From positions 124,001 through 188,000 of the forward strand of contig NZ_PNEO01000010.1 in the NCBI RefSeq assembly GCF_002870125.1: a stretch of 64,000 nt of DNA, in the 5' to 3' direction. The stretch is from Burkholderia sp. WAC0059 (GTDB taxonomy: Bacteria; Pseudomonadota; Gammaproteobacteria; Burkholderiales; Burkholderiaceae). Numbering within the stretch: position 1 is the first letter of the stretch; each line of letters opens with the position of its first letter. Shown here piece by piece: positions 53,607 to 62,408 of the stretch. The position numbers and the translations under genes are program-made. The notes below the pieces were generated by a model that saw only the letters and a program-made list of their open reading frames with translations, was not told the DNA's origin and ran no database searches.

Positions 53607-54601
53607 CGAGCCAGTCCCTCTTGCCGCCCGTGCTCGCGCGCGAGGCGCTTTTCCTGCTGGCGCTTCGCGATCGCGCCGGTCAGGATCGGCGAGACGATCG
53701 CCGTCACCACCACGCACGCGGCCACCAGCAGCGTCGCGCTATGCGCCGCCGCGGTATAGACCGGATTCGCCGCCGCAACGAGCGCCGGCACCGCGGCCGC
53801 GTTGCCGGCCGTGTTCGCGGCGGCGATGCCGGCCACGCCCGTGCCGCCCGTCAGGCGGTCGACGAAGTAAAGCGGAATGCCCGTGAGCGCCACGACGGCA
53901 AGGCCGAGGCCGAGGCCGAGCAGACCCGCGCGCCAGACCTCATGCAGGTCGAGCCCCGCGCCGAGCGCGAGCGCGAAGAACGGAATCATGACCGGCACGG
54001 CGCGCGAGAGGAAGTCGCGCATCTCACGGTCGAGGTTGCCGAGCAGCATGCCGAGCAGGAGCGGCAGGATGCTGCCGACGAGCGTCTGCCACGGGAACGC
54101 CGAGAGGCCGGCGACGCCGAGCGTCACCATCGTGAGGAACGGCCCCGATTCGAGCGACATGATCGTGTAGGCGCCCACGTCCTCGGAGCGGCCGTACTGG
54201 CCCATCAGCGCCATGTAGAGGCCGCCGTTGGTGTCGTTCATCGCGGCGACGACGGCGAGCGTCGAGACGCCCGCGAACATGCCCGACGAAATGGGCTGCT
54301 CGCCGAGCAGGTGGCCGAGCACGATGCCGACGACGATGGCCGCGCCGACCTTGGTCGCGAACAGCACGCCGCCCTTCTTGAGCAGATAGGGCGTCGACTT
54401 CAGGCTGATGCCGGCGCCCATGCAGACGTAGAACACCGCGAGAATCGGCAGCGCGCCCGTGAACAGCGCGCTGGTGAACGAGCCGAAGAACTTCGGCATG
54501 CCGGGCAGGAACGTCGCGACGAGCGAACCGGCCAAAAGCGGCACGATCATCATGCCGCCGGGGATGCGCTCGATCGAGCGTTTGATGGGAATCTGAGCCA
54601 C
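53603..54601 (-). CDS. KdgT-like 2-keto-3-deoxygluconate permease family transporter
   Basis: Membrane carrier of 332 residues with about ten segments, the KdgT length. Conserved stretches are [34 protein letters not shown], and [20 protein letters not shown] near the C-terminus. It probably imports the acid sugar used by the kinase and PdxA2; a KdgT-kinase-PdxA2 order is known from Salmonella. The GTG start is chosen because CAGGAGA lies 8 bases upstream; an ATG at 54733 would run back across the predicted promoter. First gene of the operon. Confidence 0.92.
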   Translation of the reverse strand: MAQIPIKRSIERIPGGMMIVPLLAGSLVATFLPGMPKFFGSFTSALFTGALPILAVFYVCMGAGISLKSTPYLLKKGGVLFATKVGAAIVVGIVLGHLLGEQPISSGMFAGVSTLAVVAAMNDTNGGLYMALMGQYGRSEDVGAYTIMSLESGPFLTMVTLGVAGLSAFPWQTLVGSILPLLLGMLLGNLDREMRDFLSRAVPVMIPFFALALGAGLDLHEVWRAGLLGLGLGLAVVALTGIPLYFVDRLTGGTGVAGIAAANTAGNAAAVPALVAAANPVYTAAAHSATLLVAACVVVTAIVSPILTGAIAKRQQEKRLAREHGRQEGLAR

Positions 54602-54675
54602 GGAAAAGTCTCCTGTCTGAATGGCTGGCGGGCGTGTCGGCACCCCGCGCCCGCGCGTCGGATCGGTCATCGTTA

Positions 54676-54690
54676 TGATTGAAACAATCA
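54676..54690. promoter_or_regulatory. Secondary dyad downstream of the acid-sugar promoter
   Basis: TGATTG-AAA-CAATCA, perfect 6-base arms. It starts 5 bases past the predicted -10 in the direction of transcription, so a bound protein would cover the start site. It is a possible second operator or an mRNA element. Confidence 0.4.
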
Positions 54691-54695
54691 CGGGA

Positions 54696-54724
54696 AGTGT
54701 AACGCTCCGCGTCATTTTGCGCAA
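54696..54724 (-). promoter_or_regulatory. Predicted sigma70 promoter of the acid-sugar operon
   Basis: On the minus strand TTGCGC (54724-54719), 17 bases, then TACACT (54701-54696). The -35 box touches the edge of the 26-bp palindrome, and the secondary dyad follows the -10. Confidence 0.5.
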
Positions 54725-54748
54725 TTCGATCATTCTAATGATCGAATT
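54723..54748. promoter_or_regulatory. Perfect 26-bp palindrome, predicted DeoR operator
   Basis: Arms AATTCGATCATT and AATGATCGAATT, 12 bases each, around CT, with no mismatch. The TTCGAT...ATCGAA layout is like sites reported for DeoR-family repressors. It overlaps the outer edge of the -35 box of the acid-sugar operon. Confidence 0.65.
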
Positions 54749-55019
54749 TGATCGCCTCGATCACCGATGACGAAGGCAGCGAACGCAACGCGCGTGCCTT
54801 GCGGCGCAAGGCGCGGGAACGGTTCGGAAACGGGAGGCGAAATGCGAAACGGACGGGCCGCCAGCTTCGCGCCGGCCCCGAAAGGAGCCGAACGGTCTTG
54901 GGCAATTGGCCCGCCTGGTCCGGTTGGACGTCGGCGGACCCGCCGGAACCGCGGATAGGACAACGGGAAAAGCAGCAGGAAACAGCAGCAGGAAGGCCCG
55001 CCGGGCGACGGCGGCGGTG

Positions 55020-55712
55020 CTACTGCGAGCCGGCCGGGGCGGCGGACATCGTGCTTTCGAGCATCCGCATCGCGGCCTTTTCCGCGTTCGCGACGTGCAG
55101 CCGCGCGGCAGCTTCGGCCGCATCGGCGTCGCGGGCCTTGAGCGCCTTGTAGAGCTTGTCGATTTCGCGCAGGCTGTTGGGCAGCCGGTCCGGATGCATC
55201 AGCGAGGTCGCGCGCAGCAGATTCACGCGCGAATACAGGCTAGTGAGGATTTCCTTGACGAGCGCGTTGCCGCAATTGCCGAGCAGCACGTCGTAAAGCG
55301 CAGTTTTTGCCTTCAGCACGCCGTCCTGATCCTGCGCGACGGCCTGCACGCGCAGTGCCTTCGCCGCCTCGCCGAAACGCGCGATCGCCGAGTCGTCCGC
55401 GAGCCGCGCGAACTCGTGCGCGGCAAACCCTTCGAGCAGCCCGCGCAGCGCGTAGAGCTCGGCGGCCTCCTCGCGCGACATGATCGCGACCGTGGGGCCC
55501 TTGTGCGGCACGCTGCGCACGAGCTTCTCGGCCTCGAGACGGCGCAGCGCCTCGCGCACCGAGGTACGGCTCACCCCGAGCGACTCGCACAGTTCGCGCT
55601 CGATCAGGCGCGCGCCGGGCGCGAAACGCCCGCTCATGATCGCCTGACGCAGCACGTTTTCGACCTGATGACGAAGCGTTTCGGGCCGCACGACGCCAAT
55701 CTCTGTCGACAT
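55020..55712 (-). CDS. GntR family regulator (FadR subfamily, FCD domain)
   Basis: Regulator of 230 residues. A GntR winged helix (about 12-76) with ERELCESLGVSRTSVREALR is followed by an FCD domain (about 85-215), including LYALRGLLEGFAAHEFA, NLLRATSLMHPDRLP and the helix AARLHVANAEKAA. It is similar in layout to the GntR protein at 46879, so they may be paralogues with related ligands. It follows the MHS carrier gene at 55867 on the same strand after 154 bases, with direct repeats in between, suggesting its own regulated promoter. Confidence 0.92.
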   Translation of the reverse strand: MSTEIGVVRPETLRHQVENVLRQAIMSGRFAPGARLIERELCESLGVSRTSVREALRRLEAEKLVRSVPHKGPTVAIMSREEAAELYALRGLLEGFAAHEFARLADDSAIARFGEAAKALRVQAVAQDQDGVLKAKTALYDVLLGNCGNALVKEILTSLYSRVNLLRATSLMHPDRLPNSLREIDKLYKALKARDADAAEAAARLHVANAEKAAMRMLESTMSAAPAGSQ

Positions 55713-55723
55713 TATTGTATTCC

Positions 55724-55749
55724 CGTCCTACAAACTGATACCGTCCTAT
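55724..55749. promoter_or_regulatory. Direct repeat upstream of the GntR gene
   Basis: CCGTCCTA occurs at 55724-55731 and again at 55742-55749, 18 bases apart start to start. TTGTAT (55714) and ATCATACAC (55748-55756) flank it. It lies 12-37 bases before the GntR start, where an autoregulatory site would be. Function inferred from position. Confidence 0.4.
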
Positions 55750-55866
55750 CATACACGGAAAGAATTGCCAACCGCTACCGCTTGTGCGCCGCATGATTGT
55801 CGCGGGGCGTTCGCACCGCGGCAGGCCCGGTGACGGGAAACAGCGGAAACGGCTGAAACGGCGGCG

Positions 55867-57549
55867 CTAGAAGTCCACGCCCAGATCGACGTCCTTCGTC
55901 TCCTTCAGGAACAGCAGCGCCACGACGAACGACACGGCGATCCAGGCAACCGGATACCAGAGCCCGAAGTAGATGTCGCCCTGCTGCGCCGACAGCGCGA
56001 ACGAGATCGTCGGCAGCAGCCCGCCGATCCAGCCGCTCGCAAAGTGGTAGGGAAACGACATCGACGTGTAGCGGATGCGCGTCGGGAACATCTCGATGAG
56101 CGCGGGCGCCGTCGGCGTCAGCGCGAGCGTCATGCAGGCAAGCAGCACGACGAGCAGCAGGCACACCATCGGCGTGTTGAACTGCGCGGGCGCAGCCGTG
56201 CGCGGGAAGCCGGCGGCGTCGAGCGCCGCGCGCAGCCCCGTGCCGAACGCCGACGACTTCGCCCTGAGCACGGCGGCGTCGAGCGCTGCCCCGTCGTAGG
56301 CCGCCACCGCCTGCGAGCCGACATGCACGGTCGCGACAGCGCCGGGCGCCGCATCGCGCGTTTCGTAGCTGACGCCCGCCTCGGTCAGCGCCTCGCGGGC
56401 GATGTCGCACGAGTTCGTGAAGTGCCGCGAGCCGAGCGGGTTGAACATGAACGAGCAGGTCCGCGCATCCGCCTCGACCCAGACCGGCACGCTCGCCTGC
56501 GCCTGCGCGAGCGCCGGGTTCGCATAGCGCGTCATGGCGTGGAAGATCGGGAACAGCGTCAGCATGGTCAAAAGGAAGCTGGCCAGCAGCACCGGCTTGC
56601 GTCCGAATCGATCGCACAACCAGCCCGATAAAAGAAAGAGCGGCATGCAGACGAAGGTGGCCAGCGTGACGACGACGTTGGCCTGGGTCGGATCGACCTT
56701 CAGCGTGTGCGTGAGGAAGAACGTCGGAAACAGCACCGCCGTGTAGTAGACGCAGGTCATGCCGCCGCAGATCGCGAACAGCGCCACGATGAGACGCTTC
56801 ACGTTGGCCCAGACGAGGAACGTGTCCGTCAGCGGCGCGCGGGACAGGCGGCTTTCGTTCTTGAGCGCCTGGAACGCCGGCGACTCCTCCATGCGCATGC
56901 GGATGCGCACGGAAATCGCGACCAGCAGCACCGAGAAAATGAACGGAATGCGCCAGCCCCACGTATCGAAGTGCGGGCCCGTCAGCACGCGCGTAACCAG
57001 CACCACCGCGAACGACAGGAGCAGGCCGATCGTCCCCGTCGCCGAGATCCACGACGTGTTCAGGCCGCGCCGGTTGCGCGGCGAATGCTCGGCCACGTAG
57101 GTTGCGGCGCCGCCGTATTCGCCGCCGAGCGCGAGCCCCTGGAGCATGCGCAGCCCGATCAGCAGGATCGGCGCGGCGAGACCGAGCGACGCGTAGCCCG
57201 GCAGGCAGCCGACGCCGACCGTCGAGATCCCCATGATGACGATGGTCACGAGGAACGTGCGCTTGCGGCCGATCATGTCGCCGATGCGCCCGAACACGAC
57301 CGCGCCGACCGGCCGCATGATGAAGCCGACGCCGAAGGTCAGCAGCGCGAAGATGAAGCCCGTGACCGGATTGACGCCGGCGAAGAAGCGGCTTGCGATC
57401 ACGGTCGCGAGCGAGCCGTACAGCGTGAAGTCGTACCACTCGAAGATCGTGCCGATGGATGCCGCCGCGATGACCTTCGCCGTCGAGGTGCTGATACCCG
57501 GCTGCGGCTGCGCGCTGCCCGCGGCGGCCGTGTTCGAACCTGCTGCCAT
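55867..57549 (-). CDS. MFS transporter, metabolite:H+ symporter (MHS) type, with large loop insertion
   Basis: Carrier of 560 residues against about 430-450 for typical MHS proteins. MHS signatures are clear: SIGTIFEWYDFTLYG in segment 1, GRIGDMIGRKRTF, GEYGGAATYVAEHSP and WGWRIPFIFS. The extra length is one block of about 115 residues (341-459) between late segments, after FPIFHAMTRY. It holds cysteines 365 and 381 and reads like a small folded domain. By topology the loop should be periplasmic. It probably imports an organic acid. The ADH gene lies 75 bases upstream on the same strand. Confidence 0.9.
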   Translation of the reverse strand: MAAGSNTAAAGSAQPQPGISTSTAKVIAAASIGTIFEWYDFTLYGSLATVIASRFFAGVNPVTGFIFALLTFGVGFIMRPVGAVVFGRIGDMIGRKRTFLVTIVIMGISTVGVGCLPGYASLGLAAPILLIGLRMLQGLALGGEYGGAATYVAEHSPRNRRGLNTSWISATGTIGLLLSFAVVLVTRVLTGPHFDTWGWRIPFIFSVLLVAISVRIRMRMEESPAFQALKNESRLSRAPLTDTFLVWANVKRLIVALFAICGGMTCVYYTAVLFPTFFLTHTLKVDPTQANVVVTLATFVCMPLFLLSGWLCDRFGRKPVLLASFLLTMLTLFPIFHAMTRYANPALAQAQASVPVWVEADARTCSFMFNPLGSRHFTNSCDIAREALTEAGVSYETRDAAPGAVATVHVGSQAVAAYDGAALDAAVLRAKSSAFGTGLRAALDAAGFPRTAAPAQFNTPMVCLLLVVLLACMTLALTPTAPALIEMFPTRIRYTSMSFPYHFASGWIGGLLPTISFALSAQQGDIYFGLWYPVAWIAVSFVVALLFLKETKDVDLGVDF

Positions 57550-57623
57550 ATCCGTCTCCCTGCTTATTGCGTTTTTGTCTGGATGGTTCGCGCGCCCCGC
57601 AAAGGCGGCGCGCCGCCCTGCCC

Positions 57624-58748
57624 TTACAGCGTCACGATCTGCCGCACGGCGCGCCCCTCGCGCAGCCGGTCCATGCCCGCGTTGATCTCGTCGAGCGCGA
57701 GCCGGTGCGTGACGAGCCGGTCCACGGGCAGGCGGCCGCGCCGGTACAGCTCGATGAAGCGCGGCACGTCGCGCGACGGCACGCTGCTGCCCATGTAGCT
57801 GCCGCGCACCGATTTCTCGTCGGCCACGAGCGACACCGCGGGAATCGCGAGGCGCGTGGCCGGCGGCGGCAGGCCGGCCGTCACGAGCTCGCCGCCGCGC
57901 CGCGTGATCGCATAGCCGAGTTCGAGCGCGGCGAGCGCGCCCGCCGTCTCGAGCGCCGCGTCCACGCCGCCCGAGGTCGCGTCGCGCACGGCTTCGGCGA
58001 CGTCCTGCGCCTTCGCGTCGAACGTGTCGGTCGCACCGAGCGCGCGGGCCAACTCGAGCTTGTCGGCGTTCACGTCGATCGCGACGACGCGCGCGGCGCC
58101 CGCCGCGAGCGCGCCGAGCACGGCCGCGAGCCCGACGCCGCCGAGCCCGATCACGGCCACCTGCGAGCCGGGCGCGACGCGCGCCGCGTTCACGGCCGAG
58201 CCGACGCCGGTCAGCACCGCGCAGCCGAAAAGCGCCGCCTCGTCGAGCGCGAGGTCGCGATCGACCTTGACGAGCGAGTAGCGCGAGACCGTCGCGTACT
58301 CGGCGAACGCTGAGATGCCGGAGTGATGGTTGATCGGCTGGCCGTCGCGCGAAAGCCGGCGTGCGCCGCCGAGCAGCGTGCCCGCGCCGCCGGCCAGCGC
58401 GCCGGGTTCGCAAAGCGCCGGCCGCCCGCTCGCGCACGGGTTGCAGTGCCCGCAGGCCGCGACGAACACCGAAACGACGTGGTCGCCCGGCTGCAGATCG
58501 GTCACGTACTCGCCGACGGCCTCGACGACGCCCGCCGCCTCGTGGCCGATCACCATCGGCAACGGCCGCGGCCGCACGCCCTCGACCACGGAAAGATCGG
58601 AATGGCAGATGCCGGCTGCCGCGATCCGGACCAGCACTTCGCCCGGACCCGGCGGCGCGAGATCGACGCTCTGCACGACGAGCGGCCGGGTGTCGGCATA
58701 GGGCGCCGGGAGGCCCGATTGTTCGAGTACCGCTGCGCGAATCTTCAT
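57624..58748 (-). CDS. Zinc-dependent alcohol dehydrogenase family protein
   Basis: Medium-chain dehydrogenase of 374 residues, class III-like. Catalytic zinc ligands are Cys48 (GICHSD), His69-Glu70 (GHEAAG) and a later cysteine (FGCAVLTG). Structural zinc is held by the four cysteines in CGHCNPCASGRPALC (99-113). NAD binding is at VIGLGGVGLAA. It oxidises an alcohol to an aldehyde or the reverse, which would suit the aldehyde dehydrogenase at 60882. CAGGAGACATT precedes the ATG. It lies between two MHS carriers on the same strand, likely one transcript from the CMD gene at 60742. Confidence 0.93.
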   Translation of the reverse strand: MKIRAAVLEQSGLPAPYADTRPLVVQSVDLAPPGPGEVLVRIAAAGICHSDLSVVEGVRPRPLPMVIGHEAAGVVEAVGEYVTDLQPGDHVVSVFVAACGHCNPCASGRPALCEPGALAGGAGTLLGGARRLSRDGQPINHHSGISAFAEYATVSRYSLVKVDRDLALDEAALFGCAVLTGVGSAVNAARVAPGSQVAVIGLGGVGLAAVLGALAAGAARVVAIDVNADKLELARALGATDTFDAKAQDVAEAVRDATSGGVDAALETAGALAALELGYAITRRGGELVTAGLPPPATRLAIPAVSLVADEKSVRGSYMGSSVPSRDVPRFIELYRRGRLPVDRLVTHRLALDEINAGMDRLREGRAVRQIVTL

Positions 58749-58846
58749 CGCGAATGTCTCCTGCTTCCTGCGAACGGGGCCGCGCGTCAGGGGCGGCCGT
58801 TGCGTTTTCCGCCCGCGCGCCGTGGTCGACGCGCGGGGCCGGCGGT

Positions 58847-60190
58847 TCAGCCGATGTCGACGTCCTTCGTCTCCGGGCCCATCAGCGCGCCGATCGCGCC
58901 GATCACCCCGCCGATCGCGAGCAGCACGGCCGGCGCGAAGCGGGCCGGCATGACCGCGCTGAGCCCGTTCAGGTAGAACGCGTAGAACGACGGCACGATC
59001 ACCGAGAGGCTGAAGCCCACGCCGAAACCGGTGGCCCGCACGTCGGTGGCGAAGCGCTCGTTGATGTAGGTGATGAGCACGCCCCACGGCGCCGTGACGA
59101 GCACGGACAGCAGGCACACGAGCAGCATGACGGTCGGCAGGCCGAGCCCGCTCGCGCTCGAGAGCACGTAGAGCAGCCCCGCGCCGAGCGTCGCGATCAG
59201 CGGTCCGACGCTCACGAAGAAACGCCGCCGGCCGATTTTCTGCGCGAAAAGACCCGAGGCGATGTAGCTGAAGATCAGCACGAAGTACGAGATCAGCAGC
59301 GTCGAGGTGGTCGCGAAGCTGCCGAGGTGCAGCGTATGCAGCAGGAGCCCCGTCGGCACGAAGATCGTGATGATGTTCTGCGTGAGCCAGAAGCCCGTCA
59401 TCAGCAGCATCACCTGGACGAGGCTGCGCACGCTCTTGCCGAACAGCAGGTCCGAGAGCGGCAGCTTTTCCGGCTTTTCGGTCGCCGTGCTCTGCCAGAT
59501 CTCGGACTCCGAGACGTGACGCACGTAGTACGTCGCGAGAACGGCCGCGAGCGCGGCGCCGAGCACGAACGGAATGCGCCAGCCCCACTGCGCGTAGGGC
59601 GAGTTCAGGCCGTTCAGCGGGAAGAGCGCGAACATCAGCATCGCGACCAGATTGATCGCGACGTAGGCCGCCGGAAAGCCCGTCATGATGAGCCCGCCGA
59701 CGAGGCCGCGCTGCTCCTTCTTCGCGTACTCGATCGCGAGCGGCACGGCGCCCGCATAACCGCCGCCGAGAAAAATGCCGTCGATAAACCGCAGCAACAC
59801 GAGCAGCCCATACGAAACGATGCCGATCTGCCCGTAGCCCGGCAGCAGCGCGATGAGCAGCGTGACGACGCCGAAGCCCGACACCGACCAGATCGAGGCC
59901 TTGCGCCGGCCCACGCGGTCGGCCACCACGCCGAATATCAGCGCGCCGACCGGCCGGCCGAGCAGCGTCGTGATGAACACGAGCGAGGCGAGAATCGTCT
60001 CCATGCCGCCCGACAGATGCGCGGGCTGGAAATACCGCAGCACCGGCGCGAGCACGACCACCGGCAGATAGATGTCGAACATGTCGATGAATTCGGAGAA
60101 CATCGCGCCCTTCAGGGCGTTGCGACGTCTCACTTCGATGGACTGTCCGCTTTCTTCGCGCACCACGTCTTCCGCAGTCAACGCTTTCAT
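58847..60190 (-). CDS. MFS transporter, metabolite:H+ symporter type
   Basis: Carrier of 447 residues with 12 segments. FSEFIDMFDIYLPVVV in segment 1 replaces the usual EWYDF of MHS proteins. GVVADRVGRRKASIW follows in the loop between segments 2 and 3, then GGGYAGAVPLAIEYAKKEQRG and WGWRIPFVLG. The protein ends ETKDVDIG, like the other MHS carrier here (ETKDVDLG). It probably imports a carboxylic acid. It lies 153 bases after the CMD gene and 98 bases before the ADH gene on the same strand. ATG is preceded by AGGAGACAACC. Confidence 0.92.
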   Translation of the reverse strand: MKALTAEDVVREESGQSIEVRRRNALKGAMFSEFIDMFDIYLPVVVLAPVLRYFQPAHLSGGMETILASLVFITTLLGRPVGALIFGVVADRVGRRKASIWSVSGFGVVTLLIALLPGYGQIGIVSYGLLVLLRFIDGIFLGGGYAGAVPLAIEYAKKEQRGLVGGLIMTGFPAAYVAINLVAMLMFALFPLNGLNSPYAQWGWRIPFVLGAALAAVLATYYVRHVSESEIWQSTATEKPEKLPLSDLLFGKSVRSLVQVMLLMTGFWLTQNIITIFVPTGLLLHTLHLGSFATTSTLLISYFVLIFSYIASGLFAQKIGRRRFFVSVGPLIATLGAGLLYVLSSASGLGLPTVMLLVCLLSVLVTAPWGVLITYINERFATDVRATGFGVGFSLSVIVPSFYAFYLNGLSAVMPARFAPAVLLAIGGVIGAIGALMGPETKDVDIG

Positions 60191-60343
60191 GGTTGTCTCC
60201 TGTTTCGTTCATGCCGGCCGGCGCGCGCCCGCACGGCTGGGCGGGTCCGCCCAGAACGGCATCGCGCCGCCCGGCCCCCCTGCCCCTGCGCTCGCGCAAC
60301 GCTTCGTCCAGATCCTGACGCCGCGCCGGCCGCGTGCCTCGCT

Positions 60344-60742
60344 TCAGCCGGCGGCTGCCTGCTCGGCCTCGTAGGCGCGAATGGCCTCGCTCGCCACGCG
60401 GAACGCCGCGAGCGCCAGCGGCACCCCGCAGTAGATCGCCGCCTGCATCAGCACCGCGCGGATCTCTTCCTTCGTCACGCCGTTGCGCAGCGCGCCGCGC
60501 ACGTGGACGGCCAGTTCGTGGTGCTGGCTCATCGCCGTCAGCATCCCGATGTTCAGCATGCTGCGGGCCTTGAACGGCAGCGTCGAATCCCCCCAGATCT
60601 CGCCCCAGCAGTACTCCGTCACGAGCTTCTGCATCGGCCGGTTGAACTCGTCGGCATTCGCCCACGATTTCTCGACGTGCGTCGCACCGAGCACTTCCTT
60701 GCGGTTCGCGAAGCCCTGCTCAAACCGTTCGTTCTGTTCCAT
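60344..60742 (-). CDS. Carboxymuconolactone decarboxylase family protein
   Basis: Protein of 132 residues of the CMD fold: KARSMLNIGMLTAMSQHHEL then AVHVRGALRNGVTKEEIRAVL, clearly paralogous to the protein at 44959. Neither has the AhpD CxxC. The ATG is chosen because AAGGGG lies 6 bases upstream; an in-frame ATG 18 bases earlier is possible. It heads the row CMD, MHS, ADH, MHS on the minus strand, with a shared operator-like element 71-82 bases upstream. The reaction is probably decarboxylation or lactone handling in the same pathway as the lactonase and ALDH. Confidence 0.9.
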   Translation of the reverse strand: MEQNERFEQGFANRKEVLGATHVEKSWANADEFNRPMQKLVTEYCWGEIWGDSTLPFKARSMLNIGMLTAMSQHHELAVHVRGALRNGVTKEEIRAVLMQAAIYCGVPLALAAFRVASEAIRAYEAEQAAAG

Positions 60743-60812
60743 CCGTTGCCCCTTTTTCATTTCCGTTGCGCCGACAAGACGACGATGCGGCACGAATATC
60801 GTCTTCCCAGAT

Positions 60813-60824
60813 GATTGTCATACA
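60813..60824 (-). promoter_or_regulatory. Operator-like element upstream of the CMD gene
   Basis: TGTATGACAATC on the minus strand, the same 12 bases as at 50187-50198 on the plus strand. It lies 71 bases before the CMD start. A matching -35/-10 pair is less clear here than at the other two sites. Confidence 0.5.
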
Positions 60825-60881
60825 TTCAAGCCGGGCAAAATTTTTTGGGGTGCCCGCGACGCGGACACCCCGGCCCGGCGG

Positions 60882-62309
60882 CTACGCGCCGTAGCCGACC
60901 ATCGACTTGATCTCGAGGTACTCGCGCAGCCCCGCCTCGCCCCACTCGCGCCCGTTGCCCGAACGCTTGTAGCCGCCGAACGGCGCGCCGAAGTCGGCCT
61001 GCGGATAGTTCAGGTGCACGCCGCCCGCGCGCAGCGCGCGGCCGACCTTGCGGGCGCGCTCGAGGCTGCCCGACTGTACGTAGGCCGCGAGCCCGTAATC
61101 CGTGCCGTTGGCGATCCCGACGGCTTCCTGCTCGGTGTCGTAGGCCATCATCGAGAGCACCGGCCCGAAGATTTCCTCGCGCGCGATCGTCATGTCGGGC
61201 GTCACGTCCGCGAAAATCGTCGGCTTCACGAAGTAGCCCTGCGCGAGCCCGTCGGGCCGGCCCGTGCCGCCCGTCACGAGCCGCGCGCCCTCGTCGATGC
61301 CGCGCTGGATCAGCGTCTGCACGCGCTCGAACTGGTTGCGGTTCACGAGCGGCCCGAGCTGCGTCGCCGGGTCTTCGGTCGGACCGACGCGGTAGGTCTG
61401 CGCGGCGCGCTTCGCGATCTGCGCGGCGTCGTTCATCAGATGGCGCGGCACGAGCATGCGGGTCGGAATCGAGCACGACTGGCCCGAGTTCGTGAAGCAG
61501 GCGGCGACGCCGCGCGTCACGGCCTCCTCGAGGTTCACGTCGTCGAGCAGGATGTTGGCCGACTTGCCGCCGAGCTCCTGGGCCACGCGCTTGACCGTCT
61601 GCGCCGCCATCTGCGCGACGAGAATGCCCGCGCGCGTCGAGCCCGTGAACGACACCATGTCGATGTCGGGATGCGAGGCGATCGCGGCGCCCACGCCGGG
61701 ACCGTCGCCGTTCACGAGATTGAAGACGCCGGCCGGCACGCCGGCCTCGTGCAGCACCTCGGCGAACAGCAGCGTGCTGATGGGCGAATATTCGCTCGGC
61801 TTGAGCACCATCGTGCAGCCGGCCGCGAGCGCCGGCGCGATCTTCACGACGATCTGGTTGACGGGCCAATTCCACGGCGTGATGAGTCCGCACACGCCGA
61901 CGGGCTCGAGCCGCAGGCGCGTGGTGCCGCGCTGCTCCTCGAACTCGAAGCGCTTCAGCACGTCGATGAGCGCGTTCAGGTGCGCCGGGCCGCGCGCGGC
62001 CTGGCCGTTGCGCGCGAACGTGATCGGCGAGCCCATCTCGACGCGCATCGCCTCGGCGAATTCGTCGATGCGGCGCTCGTAAATCTGCAGGATGCGCGAG
62101 AGCAGCGCGATGCGCTCGGCGACGCCCGTTTCCGAATACGTCGCGAACGCGCGGCGCGCGGCGACGACGGCGCGCTCGACGTCGGCGGCGCTGCCGAGCG
62201 CGAGCCGGCCGAACGTGGCCTCGGTGGCCGGGTTGACGAGATCGAACCAGGCGGGCAAAGCCGGCTCGACCCATTGCCCGTCGATGTAGAACTGTGCTGC
62301 ACGTTGCAT
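60882..62309 (-). CDS. Aldehyde dehydrogenase family protein
   Basis: NAD(P)-dependent aldehyde dehydrogenase of 475 residues. Visible motifs are TPWNWPVNQ (Asn147), LKPSEYSP (Lys170, cofactor), FTGSTRAG, the general base Glu245 in QELGGKS, the catalytic Cys279 in NSGQSCS, and EEIFGPV. All catalytic residues are in place. It would oxidise an aldehyde to a carboxylic acid, fitting the alcohol dehydrogenase at 57624. It lies 99 bases after the NIPSNAP gene, in the operon headed by the lactonase. Confidence 0.94.
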   Translation of the reverse strand: MQRAAQFYIDGQWVEPALPAWFDLVNPATEATFGRLALGSAADVERAVVAARRAFATYSETGVAERIALLSRILQIYERRIDEFAEAMRVEMGSPITFARNGQAARGPAHLNALIDVLKRFEFEEQRGTTRLRLEPVGVCGLITPWNWPVNQIVVKIAPALAAGCTMVLKPSEYSPISTLLFAEVLHEAGVPAGVFNLVNGDGPGVGAAIASHPDIDMVSFTGSTRAGILVAQMAAQTVKRVAQELGGKSANILLDDVNLEEAVTRGVAACFTNSGQSCSIPTRMLVPRHLMNDAAQIAKRAAQTYRVGPTEDPATQLGPLVNRNQFERVQTLIQRGIDEGARLVTGGTGRPDGLAQGYFVKPTIFADVTPDMTIAREEIFGPVLSMMAYDTEQEAVGIANGTDYGLAAYVQSGSLERARKVGRALRAGGVHLNYPQADFGAPFGGYKRSGNGREWGEAGLREYLEIKSMVGYGA

Positions 62310-62408
62310 TGCGAACGACTCCCGGTGAGTTTCGATGAATTCCGATTCAGCTTCAAGGAAGCAGGCGCGCGCGCAACCGTCTTGCGCGAGGCACGCCCGC
62401 CGATGCCG

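Larger units (their letters stand above)
54602..55019. other. Control region upstream of the acid-sugar operon
   Basis: About 420 bases. Besides the promoter and dyads listed separately it holds only featureless GC-rich sequence (about 54750-55019) that forms the trailer of the GntR gene at 55020. Confidence 0.4.

Noticed and set aside
57624..60665. Very long open frame covering ADH and the MFS gene upstream
   Set aside because: Only the last 374 codons are the ADH; the rest is a shadow frame of the MHS carrier gene and of the CMD gene.
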